A stretch of DNA of 49,293 bases from Nitrospirae bacterium CG02_land_8_20_14_3_00_41_53. Its GTDB lineage: Bacteria > Nitrospirota > Thermodesulfovibrionia > Thermodesulfovibrionales > SM23-35. Position 1 is the first letter of the stretch. Every line of letters starts with the position of its first letter. Where the stretch lies: the NCBI GenBank assembly GCA_002780895.1, contig PEUB01000092.1, positions 1-49,293 on the forward strand. Reading direction: 5' to 3'. The position numbers were made by a program, and so were the translations under genes. Shown one piece after another: positions 34,224 through 42,255 of this stretch. The notes beneath the pieces are model-generated. The model had not been told where the DNA came from, ran no database searches, and was given only the letters and a program-made list of their open reading frames with translations.

Positions 34224-37121
34224 TTATATCAAACCTAACCTTGACATCATATTCCTTACATTTGCATATTCAGCGTCAGATGCCTCTTCAAATCCAGTGT
34301 AACGTCCATATATAGAACCGAGGACTGAAGAACCTTCAGGTGTTGCGTCTGTCAGCGCTGTGAGTGCCGCCCTTATGGAAGCTTTATCCCTTTCAGACAA
34401 GGCCTTGCTGACGCATATACTGAATCCTGGTAAATCTTCAGAGAATTTAATTATCTTGATAGCTTTGTCCCTGAACTTATATGCTATGCTCTCTGTTACA
34501 CCACCAGCGTCAAAGTTACCTTTAAGTACTGCATTTAATACTGCCTCGTGAGGACCGAGATAATCGTAATAAAGTAAATCCTTCAGGTCTATTCCAGCCT
34601 CAAAAAGCATAATCCTTGGTGCTATATAATTGGACAATGAGTGCGGATCTCCAAAGGCAAATGTATGTCCTTTGATGTCTTCAACAGAATTTATATTACT
34701 GTCACTCTTCGCTATAATTACTGAATGATAAGATGATTTCCCTTCTGTCAATGCCTTTACAAGCACATCAACTCCATATTTCTTATTCGCTTCTATATAA
34801 GTGGTTGGCGTCATAAAACAGAGGTGTGTCATGCCTTGACCTATGTCTCTTATGGCGCCCTCGTAATCAGATACCGCTCTCAATTCAATCCTCTTACCGA
34901 TTTTTTTACTAAGGTATTCGGCGAGCGGGTTGAATTTTTTTAATACCTCGACAGGTGATTCACCACCAATAGGCTCAATCCCAAACCCTATAACATCGGC
35001 AGGCGCACTGACAGCTAAACTCTCTTCTAATAACTTAATCCCTTGCATCTCCTTAGTTACAAGTTCAGTGTTTCTGAATAAACCTTTTAGTGATCGGTTA
35101 ATATCGAATACGATGTTCATATTTGCCTTTGGAATATCCTTTATCTTCTCGATAGACCTGAATATCTGGCTCGAACCTGACTTCTGCTCATTAACAGCCC
35201 TGGCAATTTTCTGACTCTTCTCTGACACAAGCTCTATTGCCTCAGATATCTGCTTGGTATTTGTTAGTTGTTCACCAGTTGCTGCCTTAACATGATTAGC
35301 AACATCCCTCATCTTCTCTGTAGCCTTAGTGAGAAGAAGGGCGCCCTTGCTTTGCTCCGAGGTAGCCTTTGCAACCTGAGCTACCATATTTTTTACCTTT
35401 TCCATGGCCTCTGAAACAAGCCTTGTTGCCCTTGCCTGTTCAGCTGTTGAACGCTCGATAGAAAAGGCCATCTCTGCTGATTGTTTAGAGCTCTCTACTA
35501 TCTTCCTCAGGGCATCTCCTGCGTCCTTCGTAACCTTGAAACCCTCCTCTACAGACCTGAGACCTTCATCCATTGCGAGGATAGCATCTCTAACTTCTTG
35601 CTGTACAGCCTGAATAAGTGAGGCTATCTCATGCGTTGAGAAGGATGTCCTCTCCGCAAGATCTTTTATTTCATCAGCAACAACCGAAAAACCCTTGCCA
35701 TGCTCGCCTGCCTGTGCAGCGAGTATGGCTGCATTCAGGGCAAGCAGTGTTGTCTGGTCTGTTACATCATCTATAACATTTAAGATCTTGCCTATTTCAT
35801 CTGACCTCCCACCAAGTTTTCTCATATAATTGGCTGTTTTTTCGACTGATGATTTGATGTTCTGCATTCCTTCTATTGTCTTTTCCACTGAAGCCATCCC
35901 GAATGTGGAGGCATCATTTTTAACCTTTTCCGATAGCATCGCAGATTCTTTGGCACTCTGCTCCACTTCTTTAACAGAAGAAGAAATCTCTTCTGCAGCA
36001 GCAAGTGTCTCTTCTGATGCTGCAGCAAGATCTTCTGCCTTATTGGCTACTTCTTTTATTGTTGCAGACAGTTCTTCGATGGAGGCTGACGTTGAATCAA
36101 CCGTTGTTGAGAGTTCCTGCGCGCTGTTTGCAACCTGACTTATGCTCGTGACCATTTCTTCCATCGAGGCTGCCGTCTCTTCTGTAGAGGTTGCAAGACG
36201 GTCTGTGCTGCCTGAAATCTCTGCTGCTGCTGAATTCATCTGTTCTATAGAAGTCGCTATATTTGCTATTGCTTCTGATTCAAGCTTTGTGCCTTCTGAA
36301 ACTTTCTTGAATTCGACTTCTACTTTTGCGGCAACGTCCGAAGCCCGTTTTGAGCCGTTCTTAACCCTAAGAAGAATACTTCCGAGAGCCTTCACAGATG
36401 TATTGATAGCCTTACTCAGCCTTCCTATCTCATCACTTGTCGTAATATTCAAACTGAGAGATAGGTCTCCATCAGCTAATGATTTAGCAGCTTTTTCGAT
36501 AGTATGTAATGGCACTATCACAAGCTTCCTTAATATAATCCAGAAAAAAAAGGTGCTTACAGCAATGCCAATTATCGAGATGATTGTAGTCCATAAGATA
36601 AAATTCATACTCTTTCCATAAATCTTTTCGAGGGATATTGCAACCTTAACACCGCCTAATATAGCACCTTCCTGGGCATGACATCCCTTACAATAAGGAG
36701 CGTTTTCGAGCGGTTTATAAAAAACAAGAGACTTCTCAGATTTATAAGATAGTGGAGTATTTTTAGCAGAAAGGGCCTGCATGACAGATGATTCGGTTGC
36801 TGGTGAATCTTTCTTAAATGCCTCTTTGCCTTGTAAATTTAATATCTTAATATCCTCAATCCCTTTTACAGTTTTTAGGCCATCAATAATCTGTTTCGAT
36901 ATCGCTGCCTTTTTTTCAACAGACTCATGCATTACCCGGGTAATATCCATTGCGACAATTGTAGCTGTTGCGTCCAAATTTTCTTCGGCTGTAGAATAAA
37001 GATTGTCTCTTACGCGAAAAGATAAAATGCCAGCCCACAGGATGCCAACTACCAAGAGCGATATGACAAAAACCATATACTTTACTTCGAGTCTTTCTCT
37101 TACAAGCCTTACAATCTTCAT
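34224..37121 (-). CDS. Chemoreceptor: heme-c periplasmic sensor, MCP hairpin and C-terminal PhnD-like domain
   Basis: This 965-residue chemoreceptor has an unusual order. A first membrane helix (VFVISLLVVGILWAGIL, about residues 18-34) is followed by a periplasmic domain with the heme-c motif CKGCH (about residues 144-148), as in Tll0287/DUF3365-like sensors. The second membrane helix (ILWTTIISIIGIAVSTFFFW) leads to HAMP and the signalling hairpin, with the tip EHGKGFSVVADEIKDLAERT. About 70 residues after the hairpin comes a phosphonate-transporter PhnD-like type-2 binding domain (from about residue 690 to 950: NPLAEYLSKKIGKRIELRAV, CFMTPTTYIEA, GHTFAFGDPHSLSNY, LGPHEAVLNAV). No membrane helix separates them, so this domain should be cytoplasmic. 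One receptor could sense redox outside and a small molecule or anion inside. Confidence 0.88.
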   Translation of the reverse strand: MKIVRLVRERLEVKYMVFVISLLVVGILWAGILSFRVRDNLYSTAEENLDATATIVAMDITRVMHESVEKKAAISKQIIDGLKTVKGIEDIKILNLQGKEAFKKDSPATESSVMQALSAKNTPLSYKSEKSLVFYKPLENAPYCKGCHAQEGAILGGVKVAISLEKIYGKSMNFILWTTIISIIGIAVSTFFFWIILRKLVIVPLHTIEKAAKSLADGDLSLSLNITTSDEIGRLSKAINTSVKALGSILLRVKNGSKRASDVAAKVEVEFKKVSEGTKLESEAIANIATSIEQMNSAAAEISGSTDRLATSTEETAASMEEMVTSISQVANSAQELSTTVDSTSASIEELSATIKEVANKAEDLAAASEETLAAAEEISSSVKEVEQSAKESAMLSEKVKNDASTFGMASVEKTIEGMQNIKSSVEKTANYMRKLGGRSDEIGKILNVIDDVTDQTTLLALNAAILAAQAGEHGKGFSVVADEIKDLAERTSFSTHEIASLIQAVQQEVRDAILAMDEGLRSVEEGFKVTKDAGDALRKIVESSKQSAEMAFSIERSTAEQARATRLVSEAMEKVKNMVAQVAKATSEQSKGALLLTKATEKMRDVANHVKAATGEQLTNTKQISEAIELVSEKSQKIARAVNEQKSGSSQIFRSIEKIKDIPKANMNIVFDINRSLKGLFRNTELVTKEMQGIKLLEESLAVSAPADVIGFGIEPIGGESPVEVLKKFNPLAEYLSKKIGKRIELRAVSDYEGAIRDIGQGMTHLCFMTPTTYIEANKKYGVDVLVKALTEGKSSYHSVIIAKSDSNINSVEDIKGHTFAFGDPHSLSNYIAPRIMLFEAGIDLKDLLYYDYLGPHEAVLNAVLKGNFDAGGVTESIAYKFRDKAIKIIKFSEDLPGFSICVSKALSERDKASIRAALTALTDATPEGSSVLGSIYGRYTGFEEASDAEYANVRNMMSRLGLI

Positions 37122-37144
37122 AAAGTCCTCCTAATCACTACCCT

Positions 37145-37780
37145 TTAAATCTTTATTGCATCTTCCATGTGTATTATTGATATGAAACGCTTATCTATTA
37201 CAGCTACACCCTCAATAAATCTAATTTCTGTTTCTGTAAGATGAGAAGGTGGTGGTAAGATTTCAGTCTTTGCAATGCGAACAACACCCAGAACCTTGTC
37301 TATTACTGCGCCAATTGGTCCTTTGGTCCCTTTGATTATCAATATCTTTCCCCTGTGGTCAATGTCTGAAGGTTTGTCTTTAAGGAAAAGTTTGGTCTTG
37401 AGGTCTATCACAGGAATAACCTTGCCCCTGAGCGAGGTTATTCCAAGGAGATAGTTCGGCATCTTTGGAACCATTGTTATCCTCTGATATCTTCGTATTT
37501 CCTCGAGCTCAGAGATTCTGAAGGCAAATTCTTCCTTCAAAAGGCTGAAGGTGAGTATCTCGATTATATCGGTTTCTTCTTTTATTTCAGTGTCTACCTT
37601 TTTTACTTTGTGGTCTGTAGTCTGGAGTTCGTAGTCTGGAGTCTGGACCTCGGGGCTTTCACCCCCACCCTTCCCCTCCCCCCTCGAGGGAGAGGGATGG
37701 GTGGGGGGGCTGACTTCTGACTTTTGAGTATCGGCTGTTTCTGTGTCTTTCAGCTTTTTCCTAATTTTCGCGATATCCAT
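37145..37780 (-). CDS. cheW: CheW-like coupling protein (second), with repeat-derived N-terminal tail
   Basis: A 211-residue protein. The C-terminal 140 residues are a normal CheW domain (ILTFSLLKEEFAFRI; GITSLRGKVIPVIDLKTK; GAVIDKVLGVVRI). The first 70 residues contain a heptamer-palindrome-heptamer element translated as a Pro/Ser/Gly/Lys-rich segment, inserted about 20 residues after the start. The gene overlaps the ATPase gene upstream by 20 bases. Like the other CheW it should couple receptor and CheA; the tail probably adds a flexible arm. Confidence 0.9.
   Translation of the reverse strand: MDIAKIRKKLKDTETADTQKSEVSPPTHPSPSRGEGKGGGESPEVQTPDYELQTTDHKVKKVDTEIKEETDIIEILTFSLLKEEFAFRISELEEIRRYQRITMVPKMPNYLLGITSLRGKVIPVIDLKTKLFLKDKPSDIDHRGKILIIKGTKGPIGAVIDKVLGVVRIAKTEILPPPSHLTETEIRFIEGVAVIDKRFISIIHMEDAIKI
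37611..37730. repeat. composite element: heptamers - GC palindrome - heptamers, in cheW
   Basis: Six TAGTCTG/GAGTCTG-like heptamers (37611-37652) precede a CTCGAG-centred palindrome (about 37659-37709). CTGACTT CTGACTT TTGAGTA (37710-37730) follows it directly. It has the same architecture as 4952-5062 in the activase gene. Confidence 0.9.
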
Positions 37781-38579
37781 TCAAGCCGAGCTCCTTTGCT
37801 GCATCTTTAATAAGAGATTCGTCTATAATCCGCAGTTCTTTACCAAATCCATCAAGAAGGGCAGAGGTAGCAAGACTGTTTATCACCCTCGGTATCCCGC
37901 ATGAGTATTGATAAAGTCGTTTCAGGGCTCCGTCTGTAAACAGAGTCTCTTCCATACCCGATACCCTTAATCTGTGCTCTACATAGCCTCTTATGTCACT
38001 TTCAGTTAAGGGTCTAAGATGATAGAAAAGCCCTATCCTCTGCCTTAATGGGAGATATGTCTTGTGGTTCAACCTCCTCCTCAAGTCTGTCTGGCCGACA
38101 AGTATAAGGCTGAGAAGGTTTGTGTAGTCAAGCTGGAAGTTCGTAAGGAGCCTTATCTCCTCAAAGGTATCCTTATTAGGTATCAGCTGTGCCTCGTCTA
38201 TTATAATTACCGGGGATATCCCTGTCTCGTAGTCCTTGTAGACCTTTTCATAAATTGTATCAAGCAGGTTGTCCTTAAAATTGTAAGGGACATCCATATT
38301 AAAACGCTTTGCAACTGTCCTCAAAAATTGAACTGGCGTAAGTCGCGGATTTATTATAAGTATTACCCTGTACTTTTCGCCGAGGGAATCCATCAGTGCC
38401 CGCGTAAGTGTAGTCTTGCCACTGCCGACCTCTCCTGTAAGCAAGATTAACTCCTTCTCCTCAACAGCATATTGCAACCTCGCCAGTGCCTCCTCATGAT
38501 TCTTGCTTAGAAAAAGGAATTTCGGGTCAGGTGTCTTAGTAAAAGGTCTCTGCTTTAACCCGTAGAATTCCTCATACAT
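37761..38579 (-). CDS. ExeA/GspA-type AAA+ ATPase in the chemosensory operon
   Basis: A 272-residue AAA+ ATPase. It begins MYEEFYGLKQRPFTKTPDP, the typical ExeA/GspA-like opening, with Walker A GEVGSGKTTLTRA (about residues 46-58) and Walker B PVIIIDEAQLI. Sensor motif LVGQTDLRRRL and arginine-finger LRQRIGLFYHL are present. It lacks the membrane anchor and peptidoglycan-binding tail of full ExeA. It overlaps cheA by eight bases and cheW by 20, so it is made together with them. Its role in chemosensing is unknown; it might assemble or place the array, or act on a pilus or secretion machine. Confidence 0.88.
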   Translation of the reverse strand: MYEEFYGLKQRPFTKTPDPKFLFLSKNHEEALARLQYAVEEKELILLTGEVGSGKTTLTRALMDSLGEKYRVILIINPRLTPVQFLRTVAKRFNMDVPYNFKDNLLDTIYEKVYKDYETGISPVIIIDEAQLIPNKDTFEEIRLLTNFQLDYTNLLSLILVGQTDLRRRLNHKTYLPLRQRIGLFYHLRPLTESDIRGYVEHRLRVSGMEETLFTDGALKRLYQYSCGIPRVINSLATSALLDGFGKELRIIDESLIKDAAKELGLNGYREN

Positions 38580-40533
38580 ATGACATGCCTTCCTGCTTTA
38601 TTAAAGATTTTTCTATAAGAGACTCAACATCAAGGACGAGAATGACCTCATGCTTCCCTATCTCTGCAGCTCCTGCAAAACCACTCACGCCTTTAAAATA
38701 TTCACCCAGCGACTTTATCACGATCTCTGGTTGCCCCAGGATCTCATCTACAAGAAGTCCTAATTTTCTCATGCCAAGCCCTACAATAACAGCAAATGAC
38801 CTGTCGCTTTGGGCAGTTTCCAAGTTAAATATTTTCCCGACATTCATTATCGGAAGCATTTCGCCTCTGATATAATAAACATCTTTATGCTCTATAGTCT
38901 GAATATCTTTATGCTCTATTAAAATGGTCTCGGATATCGCTGTCAAAGGTAAGGCAAACTTCTCTTTACCAACCCTTACAATAAGTGCCTTTATTATTGC
39001 AAGGGTAATCGGAAGTGTAAGTGTAAAGGTTGTCCCTTCATCCTTTTTCGTGTAGACCTCTGTAAAGCCGCCAAGTATGGAAAGTTTTTCCTTGACAACA
39101 TCCAGGCCGACACCCCTTCCAGAGATCTCACTCGCGACCTCCTTTGTGCTAAAACCAGGGGCAAATATGAAATCAATAATCTCTCTTTCTTCGAGATTGG
39201 CATCGGGTTCAAGCAGCTCCTTTTCTATAGCCTTCTTCCTGACCTTTTCTACATCTATGCCTTTGCCGTCATCTATCACCTCGATCACTACATGACTTCC
39301 CCTCTGAAATGCCTTTAAAACAATTCTGCCATGTTCTTTCTTACCCTTTGTCTTACGCTCTTCAACTGTCTCTAACCCGTGGTCGATGGAATTTCTCACC
39401 AGGTGCATAAGTGGATCAACTATCTCCTCAGCCAATGATTTATCAAGCTCAGTATCCTCGCCATACAGCGAAAGGTCTATCTCCTTTTCTATCTCCCTCG
39501 AATAACGCCTGATTACCTGCGCAAGCCTGGAGAATATCTGACCTATTGGAACCATCCTTATTGCAAGGACCTCATCCTGTAGCTCTGCGAGCCTCCTTTC
39601 AAATGTTTGCGAAATCTTATGAATATCACGTATAAAAGGAGAATAGCGGTGTACCTCGGACATTTCTGATCCGATCCTTTTTACAGCGTCTTTTGCAAGG
39701 GTAAGCTCCCCTATTGTATTGAGTATCCTGTCAAGTTTATCTATATCAACCCTTACAGTGGTTGTTGCACTTTTTATAGACCGTTCCTGTTTTTTCTGCG
39801 GTTGGGGTCCGGTTTGCTTTGACTGGACGAGTACTTCTATATCGCCCCCTGTTTCTTCCTTTAGCTCATTCAGGTGGTCACCGCTGGCAAACATAAGGTT
39901 GAACCCGATAGAGCCGTTAGGCACCTCCGCGGACGTAGGTAGAGTGGATATAAGCTCCCCTCTCGATTTTATTGTTTTTGTTATTTCCTCGAGTGACGTG
40001 TCAAAGGTGGAAAGTTCAAATATTGCCTTCAAGAGGTAGATACTTTTGCCATCTTTTATACTCGTCTTAAGCCTGTGTTCCTCATATTCTGAGAGTACCT
40101 TTATTATAGAATCGTCAATAAGGCCCTTAATATTAGGACCCCTAGCGCTCTCCTTTATTGATGACCTGAAAGACGTTATCTCATTAATATGCTCTGTTAA
40201 ATCCTGTTCCTTATCTTCCTTAACCGCGTCAACGGCAGATCTCAGTATGTCGAGATTCTTAAAAAGGAAATTTATTACATTATCAGTCACTTCTATCTTT
40301 CCAAGTCTTATGTCATCTAATAATGATTCGAGGGCGTGACTGAGGTTTGTTATACCCTGGCTTCCAAAGAGCCCTGAAAGCCCTTTGAGTGTATGCATCG
40401 AACGAAAGAATGCATTGACCGTATCCGGGTTCAAAGCTGTCTGATATGTATCCTGAATCTCGAGAATCATCTGCTGGGACTCGAACAATAGGTCCTCAGC
40501 CTCTGCTATAAATTCCTTCTTAGATGCTTTCAT
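38572..40533 (-). CDS. cheA: CheA histidine kinase
   Basis: A 653-residue chemotaxis kinase. The N-terminal HPt domain has the phospho-acceptor His in SMHTLKGLSGLFG (about residue 48). There is a poorly conserved middle with no clear CheY-binding P2. The dimer domain (from about 255) is followed by the ATPase with N-box HLVRNSIDHGLE, G1 DDGKGIDVEK and G2 GRGVGLDVVKEKL. The C-terminal CheW-like domain ends the protein. No receiver is fused; the receiver is the adjacent cheY, whose stop overlaps the start. Confidence 0.95.
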   Translation of the reverse strand: MKASKKEFIAEAEDLLFESQQMILEIQDTYQTALNPDTVNAFFRSMHTLKGLSGLFGSQGITNLSHALESLLDDIRLGKIEVTDNVINFLFKNLDILRSAVDAVKEDKEQDLTEHINEITSFRSSIKESARGPNIKGLIDDSIIKVLSEYEEHRLKTSIKDGKSIYLLKAIFELSTFDTSLEEITKTIKSRGELISTLPTSAEVPNGSIGFNLMFASGDHLNELKEETGGDIEVLVQSKQTGPQPQKKQERSIKSATTTVRVDIDKLDRILNTIGELTLAKDAVKRIGSEMSEVHRYSPFIRDIHKISQTFERRLAELQDEVLAIRMVPIGQIFSRLAQVIRRYSREIEKEIDLSLYGEDTELDKSLAEEIVDPLMHLVRNSIDHGLETVEERKTKGKKEHGRIVLKAFQRGSHVVIEVIDDGKGIDVEKVRKKAIEKELLEPDANLEEREIIDFIFAPGFSTKEVASEISGRGVGLDVVKEKLSILGGFTEVYTKKDEGTTFTLTLPITLAIIKALIVRVGKEKFALPLTAISETILIEHKDIQTIEHKDVYYIRGEMLPIMNVGKIFNLETAQSDRSFAVIVGLGMRKLGLLVDEILGQPEIVIKSLGEYFKGVSGFAGAAEIGKHEVILVLDVESLIEKSLIKQEGMSYV

Positions 40534-40915
40534 ACATTATTGCCTGTCTTATAACTTCCTGAAGTTCATGTGCTTTAAAAGGCTTAGTAATATACGCCTT
40601 AGCACCCAATGCCATGCCCCTCTTTTTGTCCTTCTCGCTTCTCTCTGTGGTAACTATTATCAAAGGCAGGTGGCTGTATCTTGGATTATTCTTCATGAAG
40701 TTTATTAGCTCAAGACCATTTATATCAGGCATATTTATATCAGTTATAACAAGATCAAATTCTTGTGTCGGTAAGAGTTTCAAGGCATCAAAGCCGGAAC
40801 CAGCCTCGACTGTATTAAAGTCTCCCATTTCTTCTATAACAGCCCTGATGAGTGCCCTTGTTGTTGTGGAATCTTCAACAATTAGAATAGACTTGGTGGA
40901 TTGTTCACTTTGCAT
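40520..40915 (-). CDS. cheY: CheY response regulator
   Basis: A 131-residue single-domain receiver: acidic residues in IVEDSTT, phospho-Asp in DLVITDINMPDING (about residue 58), Thr switch VTTERSEK and Lys in YITKPFKAHEL. It is the first gene of the operon and overlaps cheA by 14 bases. No Shine-Dalgarno is obvious before the ATG. Output could be motility (flagellar or type IV pilus) or another response; no motility genes are in the window. Confidence 0.93.
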   Translation of the reverse strand: MQSEQSTKSILIVEDSTTTRALIRAVIEEMGDFNTVEAGSGFDALKLLPTQEFDLVITDINMPDINGLELINFMKNNPRYSHLPLIIVTTERSEKDKKRGMALGAKAYITKPFKAHELQEVIRQAIMYESI

Positions 40916-40970
40916 CTTGTATAAATCTTAACAGATTAAAATAAAAAAAACATTATAGTTTGGATGCATT

Positions 40971-40984
40971 ACTACAGCTGTAGT
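40971..40984. promoter_or_regulatory. 14-bp perfect palindrome at the che operon start site
   Basis: ACTACAGCTGTAGT reads the same on both strands and begins two bases after the -10 box of the che promoter. It would cover the transcription start, a usual operator position. Confidence 0.5.
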
Positions 40985-40986
40985 CG

Positions 40987-41016
40987 AGTATATCAGGTAA
41001 AATTATGGTGTGTCAA
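40987..41016 (-). promoter_or_regulatory. sigma70 promoter for the chemosensory operon
   Basis: Minus strand: perfect TTGACA, 18-nt spacer, TATACT. A second perfect TATAAT (40952-40957) lies nearer to cheY. The leader from the first start is about 65 nt. Confidence 0.62.
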
Positions 41017-41091
41017 CGAAGTGTATATCTAACGAAAGATGTATTTATAATCAGAAAGATATAAGATGTGGCAGTTACTTTAGGATAAAAC

Positions 41092-41298
41092 CTATCTGAT
41101 CGGTTTGTGCTGCCTTCTCAGCCTTGCGTTCTTAATTCTTCTCTTTTGCGCTTCTCTTTGCTTTCTTCTCAGCTTGATAGAGGGTTTCTCATAGAACCGC
41201 CTCTCTTTGAGTTCTCTCAGAAGGCCGTCCTTCTGGATCTGTCGTTTTAGAATCTTTAAAGCCCTTTCAATGTCATTTCCGTTTACTCTTATCTCCAA
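41092..41298 (-). CDS. rpsU: 30S ribosomal protein S21 (second copy)
   Basis: A 68-residue S21 paralogue: MEIRVNGNDIERALKILKR, then the signature RRFYEKPSIKLRRK and a basic tail. The start is a TTG at 41298, since an in-frame TAA lies directly before it; GAAGGAAGGG about ten bases upstream serves as ribosome site. It differs clearly from the first S21 (12933-13130). The leader holds two small stem-loops (CCAA/TTGG and TTCGT/ACGAA), and farther upstream an intrinsic terminator. Confidence 0.9.
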   Translation of the reverse strand: MEIRVNGNDIERALKILKRQIQKDGLLRELKERRFYEKPSIKLRRKQREAQKRRIKNARLRRQHKPIR

Positions 41299-41408
41299 TT
41301 ATCTGATTCCCTTCCTTCGTCGTAACGAAACCAAATCCCTTGGCCTCATTAAACTATTTCACTGTCCCGTTGTATATCATTACATTATCTTTGTAATTTG
41401 GTCTTACT

Positions 41409-41450
41409 AAAAAAAAGGCCGCAGCGTCTAAAGTCTTTGCGGCCTTTATT
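41409..41450 (-). terminator. intrinsic terminator, possibly two-way
   Basis: GGCCGCA pairs with TGCGGCC. On the minus strand nine T follow the stem; on the plus strand TTTATTT does. It lies between the two divergent genes and ahead of rpsU, so it could attenuate an rpsU leader. Confidence 0.75.
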
Positions 41451-41476
41451 TAACAAAAACTTCCAAAACTGTAGCT

Positions 41477-41506
41477 ATTTTGGCATGCGGCACAACAAAA
41501 TGTCAA
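41477..41506 (-). promoter_or_regulatory. candidate minus-strand promoter upstream of the terminator
   Basis: TTGACA-18 nt-CAAAAT. A start near 41470 would make a transcript of only about 60 nt if stopped at the hairpin, or a long rpsU leader if read through. Confidence 0.3.
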
Positions 41507-41515
41507 ATAAATCCA

Positions 41516-41592
41516 AGCACCTTGACCGCAGGGTATTCCCCGACACTTCTCGGAAGTGCGGGGTATTCTCAAGGTGCTGGATAAACTTTTTT
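41516..41592 (+). terminator. large stem-loop with an inner GC palindrome and a late T-run
   Basis: AGCACCTTGA (41516-41525) pairs perfectly with TCAAGGTGCT (41569-41578). The inner part is the hairpin CCCCGACACTTC...GAAGTGCGGGG. TTTTTT follows after eight bases. It could be a terminator or a structured RNA. Confidence 0.5.
41538..41563. repeat. CCCCGCACTTC-type hairpin upstream of hisH
   Basis: The same family as the two copies in rnpB, with a few changes on the left arm. Confidence 0.7.
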
Positions 41593-41623
41593 AGAATTGC
41601 GTCCTGAGAACTCCTATCTATTG

Positions 41624-41629
41624 TATAAT
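41624..41629 (+). promoter_or_regulatory. -10 box for hisH (leaderless candidate)
   Basis: A perfect TATAAT six bases before the hisH ATG. No good -35 at 17 nt and no ribosome site. Confidence 0.5.
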
Positions 41630-41635
41630 AAAAAC

Positions 41636-42247
41636 ATGATTGCGATTGTGGATTATGGAATGGGGAACCTTAGGAGTGTTGAGAAAGGGTTCCTTAAAGT
41701 AGGGCTTAATGCGAGGGTTGTATCAGACCCAAGGGCAGTGGATAATGCTCAGGGAGTTGTACTTCCAGGCGTCGGAGCATTTAGAGATTGCATGAAAAAC
41801 CTTAAGGGAATGTCACTCATTGAATCAGTTGTGAGGTCAATTCGGAAAGGCAAGCCGTATCTCGGCATCTGCCTTGGACTTCAGGTTTTGTTCACTGAAT
41901 CAGAGGAATTCGGCATTCACAAGGGGTTTGATATCTTAAAGGGGAAGGTTGTTAGATTTCAGATAAATCTTAAGGTGCCGCATATGGGCTGGAATAATGT
42001 GAAAATTCAAAGAAGGCCGCCGATTTTTGACGGCATACAAGACAAGGCATTTTTCTATTTTGTCCACTCCTTCTATGTCGTGCCTGATGATAATGATGTA
42101 GTTGCAACAACGACTGATTATGGTATAACCTTTGCTTCTATGGTCTGGAAGGAGAATATCTTTGCAACCCAGTTTCACCCTGAAAAGAGTCAGGAAACTG
42201 GTCTAAGGATATTAAAAAATTTTGGAGATTTTGTCAGGAAGGCTTAG
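41636..42247 (+). CDS. hisH: Imidazole glycerol phosphate synthase, glutaminase subunit
   Basis: A 203-residue class I glutamine amidotransferase that supplies ammonia to HisF. The opening IAIVDYGMGNLRSVEKG fixes the start at ATG 41636; an in-frame TTG 39 bases upstream is unlikely. Catalytic Cys lies in YLGICLGLQVLF (about residue 82) and the His-Glu pair in ATQFHPEKSQ. No hisF or other his genes adjoin. It converges on the GGDEF gene after eight bases. Confidence 0.95.
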   Translation: MIAIVDYGMGNLRSVEKGFLKVGLNARVVSDPRAVDNAQGVVLPGVGAFRDCMKNLKGMSLIESVVRSIRKGKPYLGICLGLQVLFTESEEFGIHKGFDILKGKVVRFQINLKVPHMGWNNVKIQRRPPIFDGIQDKAFFYFVHSFYVVPDDNDVVATTTDYGITFASMVWKENIFATQFHPEKSQETGLRILKNFGDFVRKA

Positions 42248-42255
42248 AATATCTT

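Larger units (their letters stand above)
41299..41635. other. 337-bp intergenic region between rpsU (second copy) and hisH
   Basis: The stretch holds two hairpins (41409-41450 and 41516-41592), a possible minus-strand promoter (41477-41506), the hisH -10 box and a copy of the CCCCGCACTTC hairpin. Plus-strand frames through it look like chance. A small RNA or a terminator-controlled rpsU leader is possible. Confidence 0.5.

Noticed and set aside
36142-36621. Long plus-strand frames opposite the chemoreceptor, cheA and HEAT genes
   Set aside because: They are mirror frames of real genes with biased codon use. The minus-strand proteins match known families throughout.
41398-41607. Plus-strand frame of 69 codons before hisH
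   Set aside because: It runs through two hairpins and repeat DNA, has no ribosome site, and its product resembles no family.
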